Shown one piece after another: positions 37,367-48,425 of a stretch of DNA of 64,000 nt; within the stretch, counting starts at the first letter, position 1; each line of letters begins with the position of its first letter. This DNA is from Entonaema liquescens (lineage: Eukaryota > Ascomycota > Sordariomycetes > Xylariales > Xylariaceae). The position numbers were made by a program, and so were the translations under genes. Where the stretch lies: the NCBI GenBank assembly GCA_902805475.1, contig CADCSX010000007.1, forward strand, positions 1,922,001 through 1,986,000, given 5' to 3'. A model generated the notes under the pieces. That model was not told where the DNA came from. It worked only from the letters and a program-made list of their open reading frames with translations, and made no database searches.

Positions 37367-39418
37367 CTATGCGAGTCCTCGGCCCAAGACCATCATCCTC
37401 GTCCTCAGGTTTGATCCCCAGCTATCCTTCCAGACACGGTCTTCCTCGTCCCCGACAAGAGTCCGCGACGAAGTAGTCCCGCTCCTCGCCGCCTCGCTGC
37501 GTCCTGGGCTCTGGCTCCGGCCCTCGCTATGCTCGTGCTGGTGGTCGTGTTTCAAAGAACTGCCCTTGTGCTCGTGGCTGCGGCTGCGGGTGTGGCTATG
37601 GTGATGATGATGATGATGATGATGACGACTCCGACTCCGACGGTCAACAACGCTATCGCTATCGCTATAGGGAGGCGGTATCTCCGTCGTCGAGTTCAAG
37701 AACTGGCTGCGGTGCGGCAGGATCGTCGTGTACCCCTGCGTATCCCTATGCCCCGGACCGTTGTACCTCGGGCGAATAGGCGCCACAGTACACTCCGAAT
37801 CGTCCGCCAGGAATCTCCGTGAAGATCGCATTTTGTCCTGCCGTGACTGGTCGGTCGAGTACACCGACGAACTGTTAGATAGTCTCTGGCGGTGACCAAG
37901 TGCGGTAGCGGGCCTACCGAAAGGCGAGCGGGCGCGTGGAGGGCCGTCGCTATCGCTGTTGCGTCTATATTTGGAGGGAACCCTTGGCACCGGCGGGGCA
38001 TCTCTCGACAGGGTATCTTTTACGTTATCGGCGGTATATACGGTGATGTCTGTCCAGACGCTGTCTGTAGCACGGGGCGGCGGCAGGTTACGCGAGGAGC
38101 GGTCCCTCTTCATATTGAGGGGTGGCGGGACAGCCGACATATTAGTATAATCGCCGGGAGGCCGAAAGGCAGGATGGGCCATAGAGAGGACCGACTTGGT
38201 ATCGTCAGGTGTCAGGTCCGAATTCGATATCTGAGAACTGTACCATTGCGACACCTTCTGCCTGCCCCTTTCTTCTGCCTCGAAGTCACGGTCGAGGTCT
38301 GGGTGGTCGTGCGCGTTGTCCGGATCATCCCAATCTTCCGGGCCTTCGTAGTCATCCGATACGTTGTGCTCCTCATAAATAGACGGCAGCGGATCACCTC
38401 CGTTCGATGGTTCGTAACCCGGAGCCCGTGATCCAACTTGCGAGTAGGGGCTCAGACTATCAGGCCTGTAGACGCTTCTCCCTTGGTCCTTCAGGCTATA
38501 CAGTGCGGCCCTCCTCTGGTCTTCCGCGCCCTCGAAGTCCGCTACAGCCACAGGAATTCCATTCTTAGTCCTCCTCGCATATCGCCTGTTGTCTGCGACA
38601 TACTTTAACTCGGTCCCGCCATCCTTTGTCTTTCTTAATTCGGTATATGGTGTCTTGCTTTTAGAATGTTTCTTCCGTTGGGCTTTCCATTGCTTAAGTT
38701 GAGGCCGTACGTTCCTGAGCTCCTCGAGTACGCTGTCGCTCATAGCTGTACACTTGGCTGCCCTCTCCTCTGTAAGCTGACTGATCCATTCATCAATGTA
38801 GCGCTTAAGCTTTGGCACCCTAGCCCGGCGGTTATTGGGGAGTGGTGGGCGCCTCTCGGCTCGATCGATAAGGGCTGTTCGTAGGTCGGCAAGGACACGG
38901 GCATTAGCACCCATAGCACTAAGAATACAAGCCTCACAGCCCGACCGAACAAAGATTAGATGACCCTCAAAGGGTGGTGTTCCATAGCACCGGCAGTATA
39001 AGTCCGGCTCCGTCCACAGGGCAGCGATGGAGTCTAGTCGCCCAACAAAAGCAGCAACAGTCGGGTGATACTTTTTGCCTTTCCATGAGCGCAGCAAGTC
39101 CGTATGAACCGTCACTTCGTAGGCAACGGCTAAGAAAAGGCGACGAATAAGCCAGGGGTTGAGGACGGAATGTGTCCTGCACAGCACAGCTCTTGGGTCT
39201 ATCATCTCCGGGTCGATCTTGTCGGCGATCTTTATGAAGAGACGCTTCAGCAAGCCCGAGTTATTTAGTAATTCCTCTGGGATGTTCTTTAGCTTCTCCT
39301 CCTGCCTCTTCAACCATCTCCTCGACGGAACAGCAACTCCATACTCGGGTCGTCGGGACAGGACCTTCGTAAGGCGAACGACGTTCTCGCTCGACGGTTC
39401 CTCTAGGTCGATACTCAT
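37367..39418 (-). CDS. Unrecognised fungal protein with Cys pairs and a poly-His tail
   Basis: Single-exon frame of 683 codons starting MSIDLEEPSSENVV. The first about 230 residues look folded: helical segments (LLKRLFIKIADKI, PWLIRRLFLAVAYEV) and two cysteine pairs, CRC in DLYCRCYGTPPF and CEAC in RSGCEACILSAMG, which could bind metal. The middle and C-terminal parts are disordered, rich in R, S, D and P, with nine consecutive His near residue 620 followed by SHTRSRS. The plus-strand frames opposite it are low-complexity shadows. I believe it is a conserved filamentous-ascomycete orphan, but no activity can be assigned. It converges on SMC3. Confidence 0.75.
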   Translation of the reverse strand: MSIDLEEPSSENVVRLTKVLSRRPEYGVAVPSRRWLKRQEEKLKNIPEELLNNSGLLKRLFIKIADKIDPEMIDPRAVLCRTHSVLNPWLIRRLFLAVAYEVTVHTDLLRSWKGKKYHPTVAAFVGRLDSIAALWTEPDLYCRCYGTPPFEGHLIFVRSGCEACILSAMGANARVLADLRTALIDRAERRPPLPNNRRARVPKLKRYIDEWISQLTEERAAKCTAMSDSVLEELRNVRPQLKQWKAQRKKHSKSKTPYTELRKTKDGGTELKYVADNRRYARRTKNGIPVAVADFEGAEDQRRAALYSLKDQGRSVYRPDSLSPYSQVGSRAPGYEPSNGGDPLPSIYEEHNVSDDYEGPEDWDDPDNAHDHPDLDRDFEAEERGRQKVSQWYSSQISNSDLTPDDTKSVLSMAHPAFRPPGDYTNMSAVPPPLNMKRDRSSRNLPPPRATDSVWTDITVYTADNVKDTLSRDAPPVPRVPSKYRRNSDSDGPPRARSPFGRPATALGHRQRLSNSSSVYSTDQSRQDKMRSSRRFLADDSECTVAPIRPRYNGPGHRDTQGYTTILPHRSQFLNSTTEIPPPYSDSDSVVDRRSRSRHHHHHHHHHSHTRSRSHEHKGSSLKHDHQHEHSEGRSQSPGRSEAARSGTTSSRTLVGDEEDRVWKDSWGSNLRTRMMVLGRGLA

Positions 39419-40298
39419 CCGCGCTGTATCTTTGATATCCTAGGGTATCTAAATATGTCTTATGTTGTCAATTTGATTTGGTGGTCAACTTTTTGTGCCT
39501 GGTAGTAAGTAGTATAGTAAGCAAGGGACCAATAGCGGTTGGAAATTAATCGTGGGCATTGATCCTCTATGTACTGTAGATTCTCGAGCATTGTTCCAAA
39601 ATCTAACGAAATACGCAACATTTGCAAGAACCCTCGAGTAATTCTGAGACAGGCCGGTTGGTTGCCATAAATAAGCACTTCTTTTGTTCTTCAATCTTTA
39701 ACAAGTTGGTGACTACTCGTTCGTAGAACAAAGACATTATTCTGGGAACCGCTCGGCTGGAATCGACGGAATGCTCAAAGAAACTAATGACGCTGCCTTT
39801 AGTCTCGTGTGATCAATGCCAAAAAGATTGGGAACTTAGAGTGGGTAGACTCACAAAGTAGTACTATCCTGCTAAACCACAACCAGTCACTGTGACTTTT
39901 GTTTTCTCTTTCAGATACCTATGCTGAAGCTCACACATTCTGATACTCACGTCCGGTGACTAAGAGGAAATGCGGAAATGTCGGGTCTCCCGTAGCATGA
40001 AATGCTCCTCAGAGTTGGGTTCTATATTTGAGAACACGTCCCAAGTCGTCCGTCTACGGTGGCGTAGAGGTTATAGACTATTTTTATGTAACGTATGCTC
40101 AATGCCATGAAAACTATTAGCACAAAATGCTGGCCAGAACGCCCTACCCTCCTAACCGCGGCCTAAGCAAAAGGAATTGCGAGCTGTAACTGCAATGTCT
40201 GTCTGCATGCTAGGCTTAAATCCATCCCAAATATACAGGTTCGCCTTGGTATCACTGCCGTGTCATCGGAATTTAGAGAGATCGTTATCCCATTACCA
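39419..40298. other. Intergenic region upstream of the poly-His gene
   Basis: About 880 bases between the start of the 39418 gene and the end of the LAMMER kinase. Only short chance frames; no RNA gene or repeat seen. Confidence 0.5.
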
Positions 40299-42748
40299 TT
40301 AACCCGCAGCCGTACCTCGAGCCGGGTGGTACTCGTGCTCCCTCATACGTTCTAACCTAATCTTCGCCGCCTCAGTGCCATCATCTGGTATGGCTGGCTC
40401 TCGGAACCATTCGTGCTCAAGAGCTTGCCGAGCTGTGATTCGTTTTGCCGGGTCATAAACGAAAATCTTTTGCAGGAGATCCAAAAAGGATCTGAGAAAC
40501 GGGCTAGAGGCCGGTATGATATCCTAGATATATGTTAGTGACTAATGTGGGAGAACAATGAACTAGTACCTAAAGACATACACTTAACCGTTTCATATTC
40601 TTTACAAAGCGTCTGGACGCTCGTGTAGTTTCCGCAGTGGGATAGTCCAATCTTAATCGCTTGAAGTATCTGCTATCTGGATTAGCGAAAACTCCTACCA
40701 ACGTGGGGAAGAGACTCGTCGTACTTGGATGCGGCATTACCCGTACTTCGTAAGGCCATCTTATTGACAGCTTGTACAAGGTGAGTATCTATTCGACTAT
40801 CACAAACATTCTCCATCATGGCCAGATGCTCGAGATTGTCGTGCGTTTGGAAAAGAGCGTCTCCAGTAAAGAACTCTACCAAAATGCACCCAATACTCCA
40901 GATATCACATGGGAAAGACCAGCCTAACCCAAGTATAATCTCGGGTGCGCGGTAATGTCTAGTGGAAACAACAGATGAATGATACTCATCCTGGAATGTT
41001 GCGGATCCAAAATCGATGAGTCGGATCTCAGTGTCGAGCAGAACCTTGCGCTGAGTAGCCTGTCGACCCACACCAGCCGATGATGAAGGTATCCTACGGT
41101 TGTATGTGAACGTCTGATAAGCGCTATCACAGAGCAGGATATTCTCCGGCTTCAAATCAGTGTGGATGAGATTTAGATCGTGGAGGACTGGAACCAAATC
41201 AGTAAAAATTTCGGCTGTGCGACGATGAGTTGAACTTACAAGCAACACTTGTGAATAGTTGTCGGGCGAAGCTCTGAATCTGACTGTTGGGGAAAGGAAC
41301 GAAGTTATTGCTCTTTAGGAAATCAAATACACTTGAGCCGAGCAAGTCCATTACTATACAAATGTGGCCGCGGTAGTCGAAGCAGTCTCGAAGGTGTATG
41401 CATCGGTTGCGGTTCTCCTCGTCGTTGGCCTTTAATGTTTGAAGAACGCGCAGTTCAATTCTGGAAGCATCTCGGTATTTCTGCACGGCTCGGATGATTT
41501 TGATTGCAACGAGCTTGTTCCTTCTGCGGTCTCGGGCTTGGACGACTTTGCCAAACGTGCCTTGGCCCAAGAGTTTTATCATTTGGTCTGAAGACATATT
41601 AGATGAGAAAATTAGATACGGGGGGAGGAGATAAAAACGTACATTGAGTTGTGAGATCAGCATCTGGAACAACGATGTAATGACCATCGTCGTCGTCGAC
41701 TCTAACACCGCTCTGGTGGGAACGCTAAAACACGAAAGTTAATAATGATTACGCACAGATATAAGAATGGAACCGCTTACATCATTAACAACCCTAACAG
41801 TCACATCGCCGGCTTTCTTAACAGGCTTCTGAGGAGGGCGGTATGTGACGAACGCATCCCCGAGAACCTCAACTTCCCGTCTCTTTGCTTCCTGAGCAAT
41901 CTGCTGCCTGGTTCTCTTCCTCTTCTGGCCAGTATTATGGCTCTCATAGTCATATTGACTATTCGAGGATAGTGACCCGAGTGAAGTAGCAGCCGTAGTG
42001 TTGTGGGCCGAGGTCGTGCGATCGGTGGAAGTAGAACCACTAGTAGAGGTGTGTTGGTAAGAACCATTTACACTTGGTTCGTATAAGTCATCATTCTGAA
42101 TAACTTCTTCCTTTCTTCGGCGCTTGGCTGTATGACGAGTGGTGGTGGTAGTGTCATTCCCAACACCATTCGTATATGTTCGTGACACAGTAGCGACCGA
42201 ATACTTCTGTTCCTCCGGCTCGGGGTGTCGTGTATTACAATAACTTCTTTGGGCAAGCCATTTTTATAGAAATTCTTCCAATCCGGCTCTTTAGAACGCC
42301 GACGTTTTCTCGGTTGGCTGTCGGCGAAAGACTGTGCTGCAGAGGCGGCGGAGGCGGCGGAGGCGACCGAGGGAGGCATGTTGGAGTGACTTGAATCTAG
42401 CCGAGGAGTAGAATTGGTTCTTGAAGAATCTTTGGTTGGTCTCGTAGTGGCTATTGATGCGGCTACTCCATTTGTAGAGGGTTGAATTGTTTGGCTCGTG
42501 GCGTAGGATGAATTAGTAGTATACGAAGATGACGAAGTAGCGACGTGGTTTCGGTTAGAGACCGTCGCTGTCGAGGCAGTTGACGCCGGGGTGGGGAGGA
42601 TAGGGTTTGCAGAAGTAGCACCAGCAACTGATCTATAAGACGAACCACCGCCCTGCAAATTTGAATAAGGCGGGTAATGATGAGTAGAGTGATGATGATG
42701 ACGATAATGAGGAGGGAGTGTAGCCGTTGCAGTAGTCGGCGTTGACAT
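40299..42748 (-). CDS. LAMMER (CLK-type) dual-specificity protein kinase
   Basis: LAMMER kinases (yeast Kns1, S. pombe Lkh1) phosphorylate SR-type and other regulators in growth, stress and morphogenesis. Exons: 42748-41781 (with an internal frame problem), 41724-41643, 41587-41240, 41187-40725, 40669-40582, 40523-40299; the last five sum to 402 codons in phase. The N-terminal 300 residues are disordered (poly-His, Ser/Thr/Ala rich). Catalytic features: P-loop GQGTFGKVV, VAIKII lysine, HTDLKPENILL catalytic loop (family-specific HTD), IDFGSATF, the APE loop HYRAPEIILG, and the signature EHLAMMENV. SKYFKRLRLDYP is restored by removing intron 40724-40670. Residues 724 or 698 depending on how the exon-1 discontinuity is read. 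The ATG at 42748 (MSTPTTATA) is used because the upstream extension lacks an ATG. Confidence 0.93.
42128..42225 (-). other. Frame discontinuity in the LAMMER kinase N-terminus (one-base break or 77-base intron)
   Basis: After VIVIHDTP the frame runs into SRRNRSIRSLL. One frame over reads EPEEQKYSV...RHTAKRRRKEE. Either one C is missing from the CCCC run (42225-42222), or a 77-base intron 42204-42128 with weak donor GTATTC and good acceptor CATACAG is removed. Both restore phase. Confidence 0.6.
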
Positions 42749-42770
42749 TTTACACAAATGTCAATAATTT

Positions 42771-42795
42771 GAGAGAGAGAGAGAGAGAGAGAGAG
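42771..42795. repeat. (GA)n microsatellite just upstream of the kinase start
   Basis: About twelve GA units (CT on the sense strand of the kinase) 23-47 bases before its ATG, so probably within the promoter or 5' UTR. Confidence 0.85.
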
Positions 42796-44254
42796 GTGAA
42801 AGATCCCGTGGAGAGAGAGAATCAAGGATTGGGATGGTTGGGAATTGTTTCGTGTGCACTTCCCAAGAGTACAGCACGTACCGGGGCACCAGTGCAGGTA
42901 CTTTTTCCCACTGATGTCGCGCTGTTTCGTGGCTGTTCGGGGCTAATTGTGCTGACCTTAAGGGTTGCTTAGGTTAAAAGGCACTTGTCGGCGCTGTAAC
43001 TTAGGCGACGTTGGGCCTAGGATTAAAAACCCCTACCAAGAAAAAAGAGAGGACGCTCTTAAACAAGTGGCCAGTAATCGGCTGAGGGAATCGCAGCCGC
43101 CGCGACCGAATTTTGTAGGCTGAGTTTCCAAGGTTTGGAAACACCAATAGGCAAGTAGGTACCTGTGTTTAGGTACCTGAGTAGGGTGGGTACGTAGGTA
43201 CGAACTAAAGAAATCGAACTTGTGATGTAGGCTAGAAACTCGTAATTCAAAGTGAACAATTATTTTTTAATGTGTTTTTTTTTTCCCTGGTGATCTTTCT
43301 TCCTCTATTTCCTCCTCAGTTGTTTGTTTATGCCTTGTGGCATATAGAGAGAACTCGAAGATCGGGGCTTCGGTAACCCGAGGGTAGTATCGTTATCCCA
43401 AATTATAAGGTTGAAAGTATTAGCTTTGTTAAGAGTAGGTACTGTAAAGGTAAGGGCGTGTTGTTGTTGTCGTATCGTCTCGTTTGGTATTTGATGTATA
43501 TCTCAACTTGCACGTAATCAATGTCTTTTATGTCGAAGCCTCCAAATGTGCTTGTTTCGTTTAGTATTGTCAGCGGTTTGACTCTCGTCGGAGGACAAGA
43601 CGTGCCTGTGACGAATGTACTCGCTACAGGTGGCTGAAATAGAACATAGTCTTCGTATTAATAGGCTGCATTAAAAAGGACGACGAAAAAGAGGTGTGTA
43701 CTTGTCTACCTTTCCCAGAAGACAAGAATAAGTAATATCCTTCTTAATGCTTCAAAGCAATTCAAAGCAAAGAGAAAAGAAGAGAGAAATCTGGTGTCGA
43801 ATATGAATTGTGAATGAAGTCTTGCGTTGCCGCAATGCAGGATGAGGTGGTGTAGGAGTTCACTGGTGGGTTCTCATAACGCACCGGGCTGTGTGATGAC
43901 AGCTGTGAACAGACATTGTACTTACAAGAAGTACAGGCGGTACATTACAGGGCAGATACAAGGCGTGTGGTTGATAGATTCACAATACTGTATGTACCTT
44001 TTGATACATGACGGATTCACGGGTCTGCCTCTTGTTTCGGACTTCGCCCACGCTGTTTGGCTGTATGGTGAAAATGAAGTAATCGGTGGGTCTTCTTCCT
44101 CTGCTAATTCGCCCCAGGAATTACTTATTACCACGCTATCATTACAACGTTCATCCATAGCGTTACCCGCTAATCTTAAGTATCTCTTATCTACTTTAAG
44201 TACCTACTTACATATGTTACAGGTCAAGTATTATAGTTGGTCACCAAAAATCAA

Positions 44255-44317
44255 TATTATTAAAATTAAACGTTAATTTTAATAAAATTAAACTTTATCC
44301 ACTTTTCACGTGACATA
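44255..44317 (+). repeat. Left inverted-repeat arm
   Basis: Pairs with 44825-44887 in reverse orientation. At every differing position it carries T where the right arm (read on the same strand) has C. Confidence 0.8.
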
Positions 44318-44824
44318 AATTATTAAAGTTATAATTACCACGATTTTAATTATTAAAAATAACTTATTTACGTTATACGTATATATTTTATTTACATCGT
44401 AATAGTAATTTTTTTTTTAAAAAAATTATAAAAAAATTTTAAATAAAAATAAAATAAATTATATATAAAAAAAAAAAATATTATAAAATTATATAAAAAA
44501 TAATAAAAATTTATATTAAAATATTTTATTTTATTTATATTTTTATATAATTAAAATTTAAATTTTAAAATTATAAAAAAATAAAAAAATTATAAAAAAA
44601 TAAAAAAAATTATAAAAAAATAATAAAAATATATAATTATATTACGTAATTATATATTTATTTTAATAATATTTATTAAATATATATTATTTTAAATATT
44701 TAATATATTAATTTATAAAATATATTTTAATAATAATTATAATAATTTTAATAATTACGATAATTACGGTAATTACGGTGGTTGTAATAATTGGTGGTAA
44801 TTTATAATAATGGCTTTAATGGCT

Positions 44825-44887
44825 TATATCACGTGAAAAGTGGATGGGGTTTAGTTTTATTAAAATTAACGTTTAGTTTTAATGATA
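44825..44887 (-). repeat. Right inverted-repeat arm
   Basis: Reverse complement of 44255-44317 with seven C/T differences. This arm keeps the C-containing, probably less mutated, version. Confidence 0.8.
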
Positions 44888-47800
44888 CTGACCAAAAATA
44901 CCTTAATAATAATAGATTAATAAACCACCCCCGCACGGTATGGGGGAGGAGCTAGAGATTCACTTTTTGAGATTCCGAAGGCAACAACCGTAGAGTTTAT
45001 ACAGTGAATATTTCTTAAAACTGTACTGTCCTCGTCTTACCATCGCCTCCGACGACCGAGTGTAAACTTACCTAAGAAGGCACTAAAAACAACATTATCT
45101 GACATTAGATGGTACGTGCCTAATGTACTTGGAATCAGGTATCATGGGCAACGGATATTAAAAATCTACAGGGTATCTCGCTATCGCTGACTTCTTCCCG
45201 TTGTCGTCGATACGGCAACCTTTTTACTTTCACTTACACGTATGTCAGTGTATATCTTTTTCGCAATCTTCCTCTCTTGATAGAATTATAATGATGAATA
45301 GCCGTTTATATCATTAGATTCGTATGAGTGCAGTGCATATATCATATTATAAATGATTCACATGTCTTTAGGAAATTATAAGTAGTAGCCACACTGCGCC
45401 AAACTTCTCAAAACATTCAGGGCTACTTATCAAGATGGGGAAAACAGAGTTGATCTCGACAACTTTTTTTTTCCTCTCCATCAAGCGTAATTCATTTATA
45501 CGCTCGTATCCCGATTTCTCCTCTTACACTTTTAAAGTAGGGCCTTTCCTACACGGGAAGTGATTGCGCCTAGATTAGGCTTGTCAGTGGACCCTTTGAA
45601 GAATAAAGAATACCACCTCATTACATTTACATGTACAATTCCCATCGGGTTCTATTCAAGGTCCCCTAAACAAAACAATAAAAATTAACAATAAAAAAAA
45701 TACCCCTTCTACCAGCAAAGTAACGACATCGTCAACCACCACTTCCCGAGGCGCAGGCGGCAAATATCGCCACATACTATTGGTACTAGACATCTGGCTC
45801 GCCCAAGTTTGTCTTGCTTCTTAGCGTCGCCTATGCATCTCTTGCATCTTCTGCAGCATTAGCTTTTTTTTCCCCTCACCTCAGTACAACGCGACCTGGG
45901 TCAAAGTCTGGGCTTGGGTTGCTGCAACTAGTATCACGATTTCAACTTGCAGCCTTATCGATTAATGGGTCCCGGTCTTTGCTCCCTAGCTGACTACTTG
46001 AAGGGAACAATCCCCGTTCTGCCCGTCCCAGTCCCAGTTCAAGTCCCAGTCTCAATCCCAGGCTGTCCATAAGAAGTAAGCAGAGAGAAGTTTTTTTTTT
46101 TGTTGTTGTTTTTTCTTTGCCTGCCTGCCTGCGTGGCATCCCATGATTCTTGAGCACAAATCCTAGTCTAGGGTTATTCGGTCCATATGCTGTATTTGAG
46201 CGACGTGAGTCTTCCAATTGTCAGCAGGCAACTTAGGACGTGCATATTTGGTTTGGTGATGGCCAGTTTCTTTCCTCATAGCATGTCTATTAAGTGGAAG
46301 GTATCTTATAACAATTATTTTTAATAAGCTCAGAATTGCTGGTTTATCAGCACCTTGCATCACAAGTTTTTACTCCCACGGACGTTTTCTTAAATAGGGA
46401 TATCATTCGTCCAACCCTGTTACCACGCTGCAATCCAAGGGAATCGGGACAGCGGGCCAACATTTTTATCTGACGAGGAACTAAATTAAAATGAACCCAC
46501 CGGTTTGTCTAACTTACACCAGGTGTGCAATGCGAATTGCGAATTTACGGCTCTATTACTACGGCGGCCGAGTTGACAATCGTCAATTACACTCCAAGCA
46601 AAAGACATTTTTGAACTCAAACTCGTTTTCAACTTCAACCTTTTACTCATCTTTACTCTTTACTTTACTATAACTATAATATGTGTAGAGAATGAGATAG
46701 CCCAAATAATAAAAGCTGTCCGGGATCGAGAATATAAGTACCCTGTAATATCATGACTCGCAAACTAGGTATGATTTAGATCTCGGCGGTTTGAGGAGTT
46801 TATTACGTTGCCTTACACCCTATCGACGTCCAATTCTCACGCATTCCTCTATTAGTTACGCAGTTAAGTATGTCCACGTCCTAATGAAGTCATCCGCTTC
46901 CCGATAAAAAGCCGTCCTTAATTCCTACAATCGCGGGTTACCTAATTTCGCACCCTTTGCTTTGTAAGTTGGTTCTTCATACACTATTCCCAGACCGGGT
47001 CCCAGACCGAACCGACTTATAAATATAGTCCTCACTCGGCATTGGCCAGATAAATAGGCCTATAAAAAGGCAACCCAGTTTTACGTATGTATCTCGTCGT
47101 CATCAGAATAGGCGGGCTTTTTACCCGCATGCCGGACGAACCAAATAAGGATATACTACCTACATGTATGTAGATACCTACCTACATATACATATATACA
47201 CTTATTAGTAAGTAACACGATTATGTCTCGCAACTCAATACCGAAGGCATCTTTTTAATAATAAAAATGACCATCGAGACAATCGTCCGTTGATGGCAGT
47301 GCCGCCCGTCAGCCCTCGCCAATCCTTCCTTCATGAGGCTCCATACGTTCAGTCATGATGACTTCGTATTCCTTTTCCTCTTTCGAACCGTTCCAACGTT
47401 TCCCGCTCGTAGTAATTTAGGATACTTATCCCCTGCCCTACCCTACCCTACTCTACACTTACTTATCTCCGTAGCAATCGATTGACTGTACATTCTTCCT
47501 CACTACCTGCCTAACATATTTCTTCTACATTGTAATAGGTAGTATAATAAGTACACGAGATACGACTGATTACACAGCTGTGTCGCGCTCAGACCGCCAG
47601 ATCTTAAAGGAAAAGGATCTCTAGTGTACCCCGTTCCCCTGTAGCCAGCCCAGCCAGCAAGCAAGCAAGCACTCCTCGTGGGAATGGAAGGATACCTTGT
47701 CTGCGTATTTATTTATTTATTTTACCCTAGATTTATTATTTAGTTTTCAATATTAGGCACCATGTAAGAAATAACAACGCATGGCTCTCTGCCCCTCCTA

Positions 47801-48425
47801 AACCCTGCTCGCTGCCCATGGACAGACAGACAGACAGACAACCTGGTGGGAAGTCTTTGCCGAGCCCCCGTCACATTTTGTAGTGTATTATTGTACATTA
47901 CCCCCCGGCCCCGGCAACGCGTTAGGAAAGCCACCCGCCAAGACGGTTTGACGATCGAAAGCTGAGACCCGGGGACCAATTTCCTTCTCGCGATCCTGAA
48001 GGAGCAGGTAAATTGCTATTACAAGCCTACTTTAATAAGAAGCGTTTTATTGTCTGTTTCCATTTCGTGCCTCGTCCTTGTCTTATTTTCTTTTTCCCTT
48101 CTCTCGCGTGATGTGATGTCAAGAAAGAGGGAGAGGGAGAAAGCTGGCTAAGCTAAGCTAAGCTACCAACTGTGTTTCGTCCATGACGCATCATAGAGTC
48201 TTATATAGGTAGGTGCCTATGAGCCATGACATCAAACTACGTGATACTCGTTTGACGTCTTTACACACAAACACCTCCTTCCTCACCCTCAAACTGAGCC
48301 CTCGTCAAGACCTCCATGACGTAGCAGATACAAAAATCCTCCTCGATGTGTTTCGCTTCCGCTCCAGAAACGCCTAATTCGGCATCCTAACGCCGCGCCC
48401 GAACAAAAATGCTGCATTATTCCGC

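Larger units (their letters stand above)
44237..44895. mobile_element. AT-rich element with 63-base terminal inverted repeats (MITE-like, RIP-like decay)
   Basis: The segment 44255-44317 is an inverted copy of 44825-44887: 56 of 63 positions match by hand alignment, including CACTTTTCACGTGA next to the interior and AAACGTTAATTTTAATAAAA in the middle. Outside these arms TTGGTCA (44237-44243) mirrors TGACCAA (44889-44895). The interior of about 507 bases is almost entirely A and T and has no coding capacity. This is the structure of a non-autonomous DNA transposon of roughly 660 bases. All seven arm differences are C/T transitions, the direction expected from repeat-induced point mutation. A TA target duplication is possible (TA-TAG at left, AAAA-TA at right) but not certain. 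Confidence 0.7.
42749..48425. other. 5.7 kb gene desert with an AT-rich inverted-repeat element
   Basis: No supported gene between the kinase and FSF1. It contains a GA microsatellite (42771-42795), two AGGTACCT palindromes (43157-43164, 43171-43178), the AT-rich TIR element (44237-44895), a GACA run (about 47821-47840) and a TATT run (about 47707-47722). Frames such as 43827-44276 and 45942-46217 are unremarkable. The kinase 5' UTR must occupy the left edge. Confidence 0.55.

Noticed and set aside
43827..44276. 149-codon plus-strand frame before the AT-rich element
   Set aside because: It runs into the inverted-repeat arm, has no domain and its end is determined by the element.
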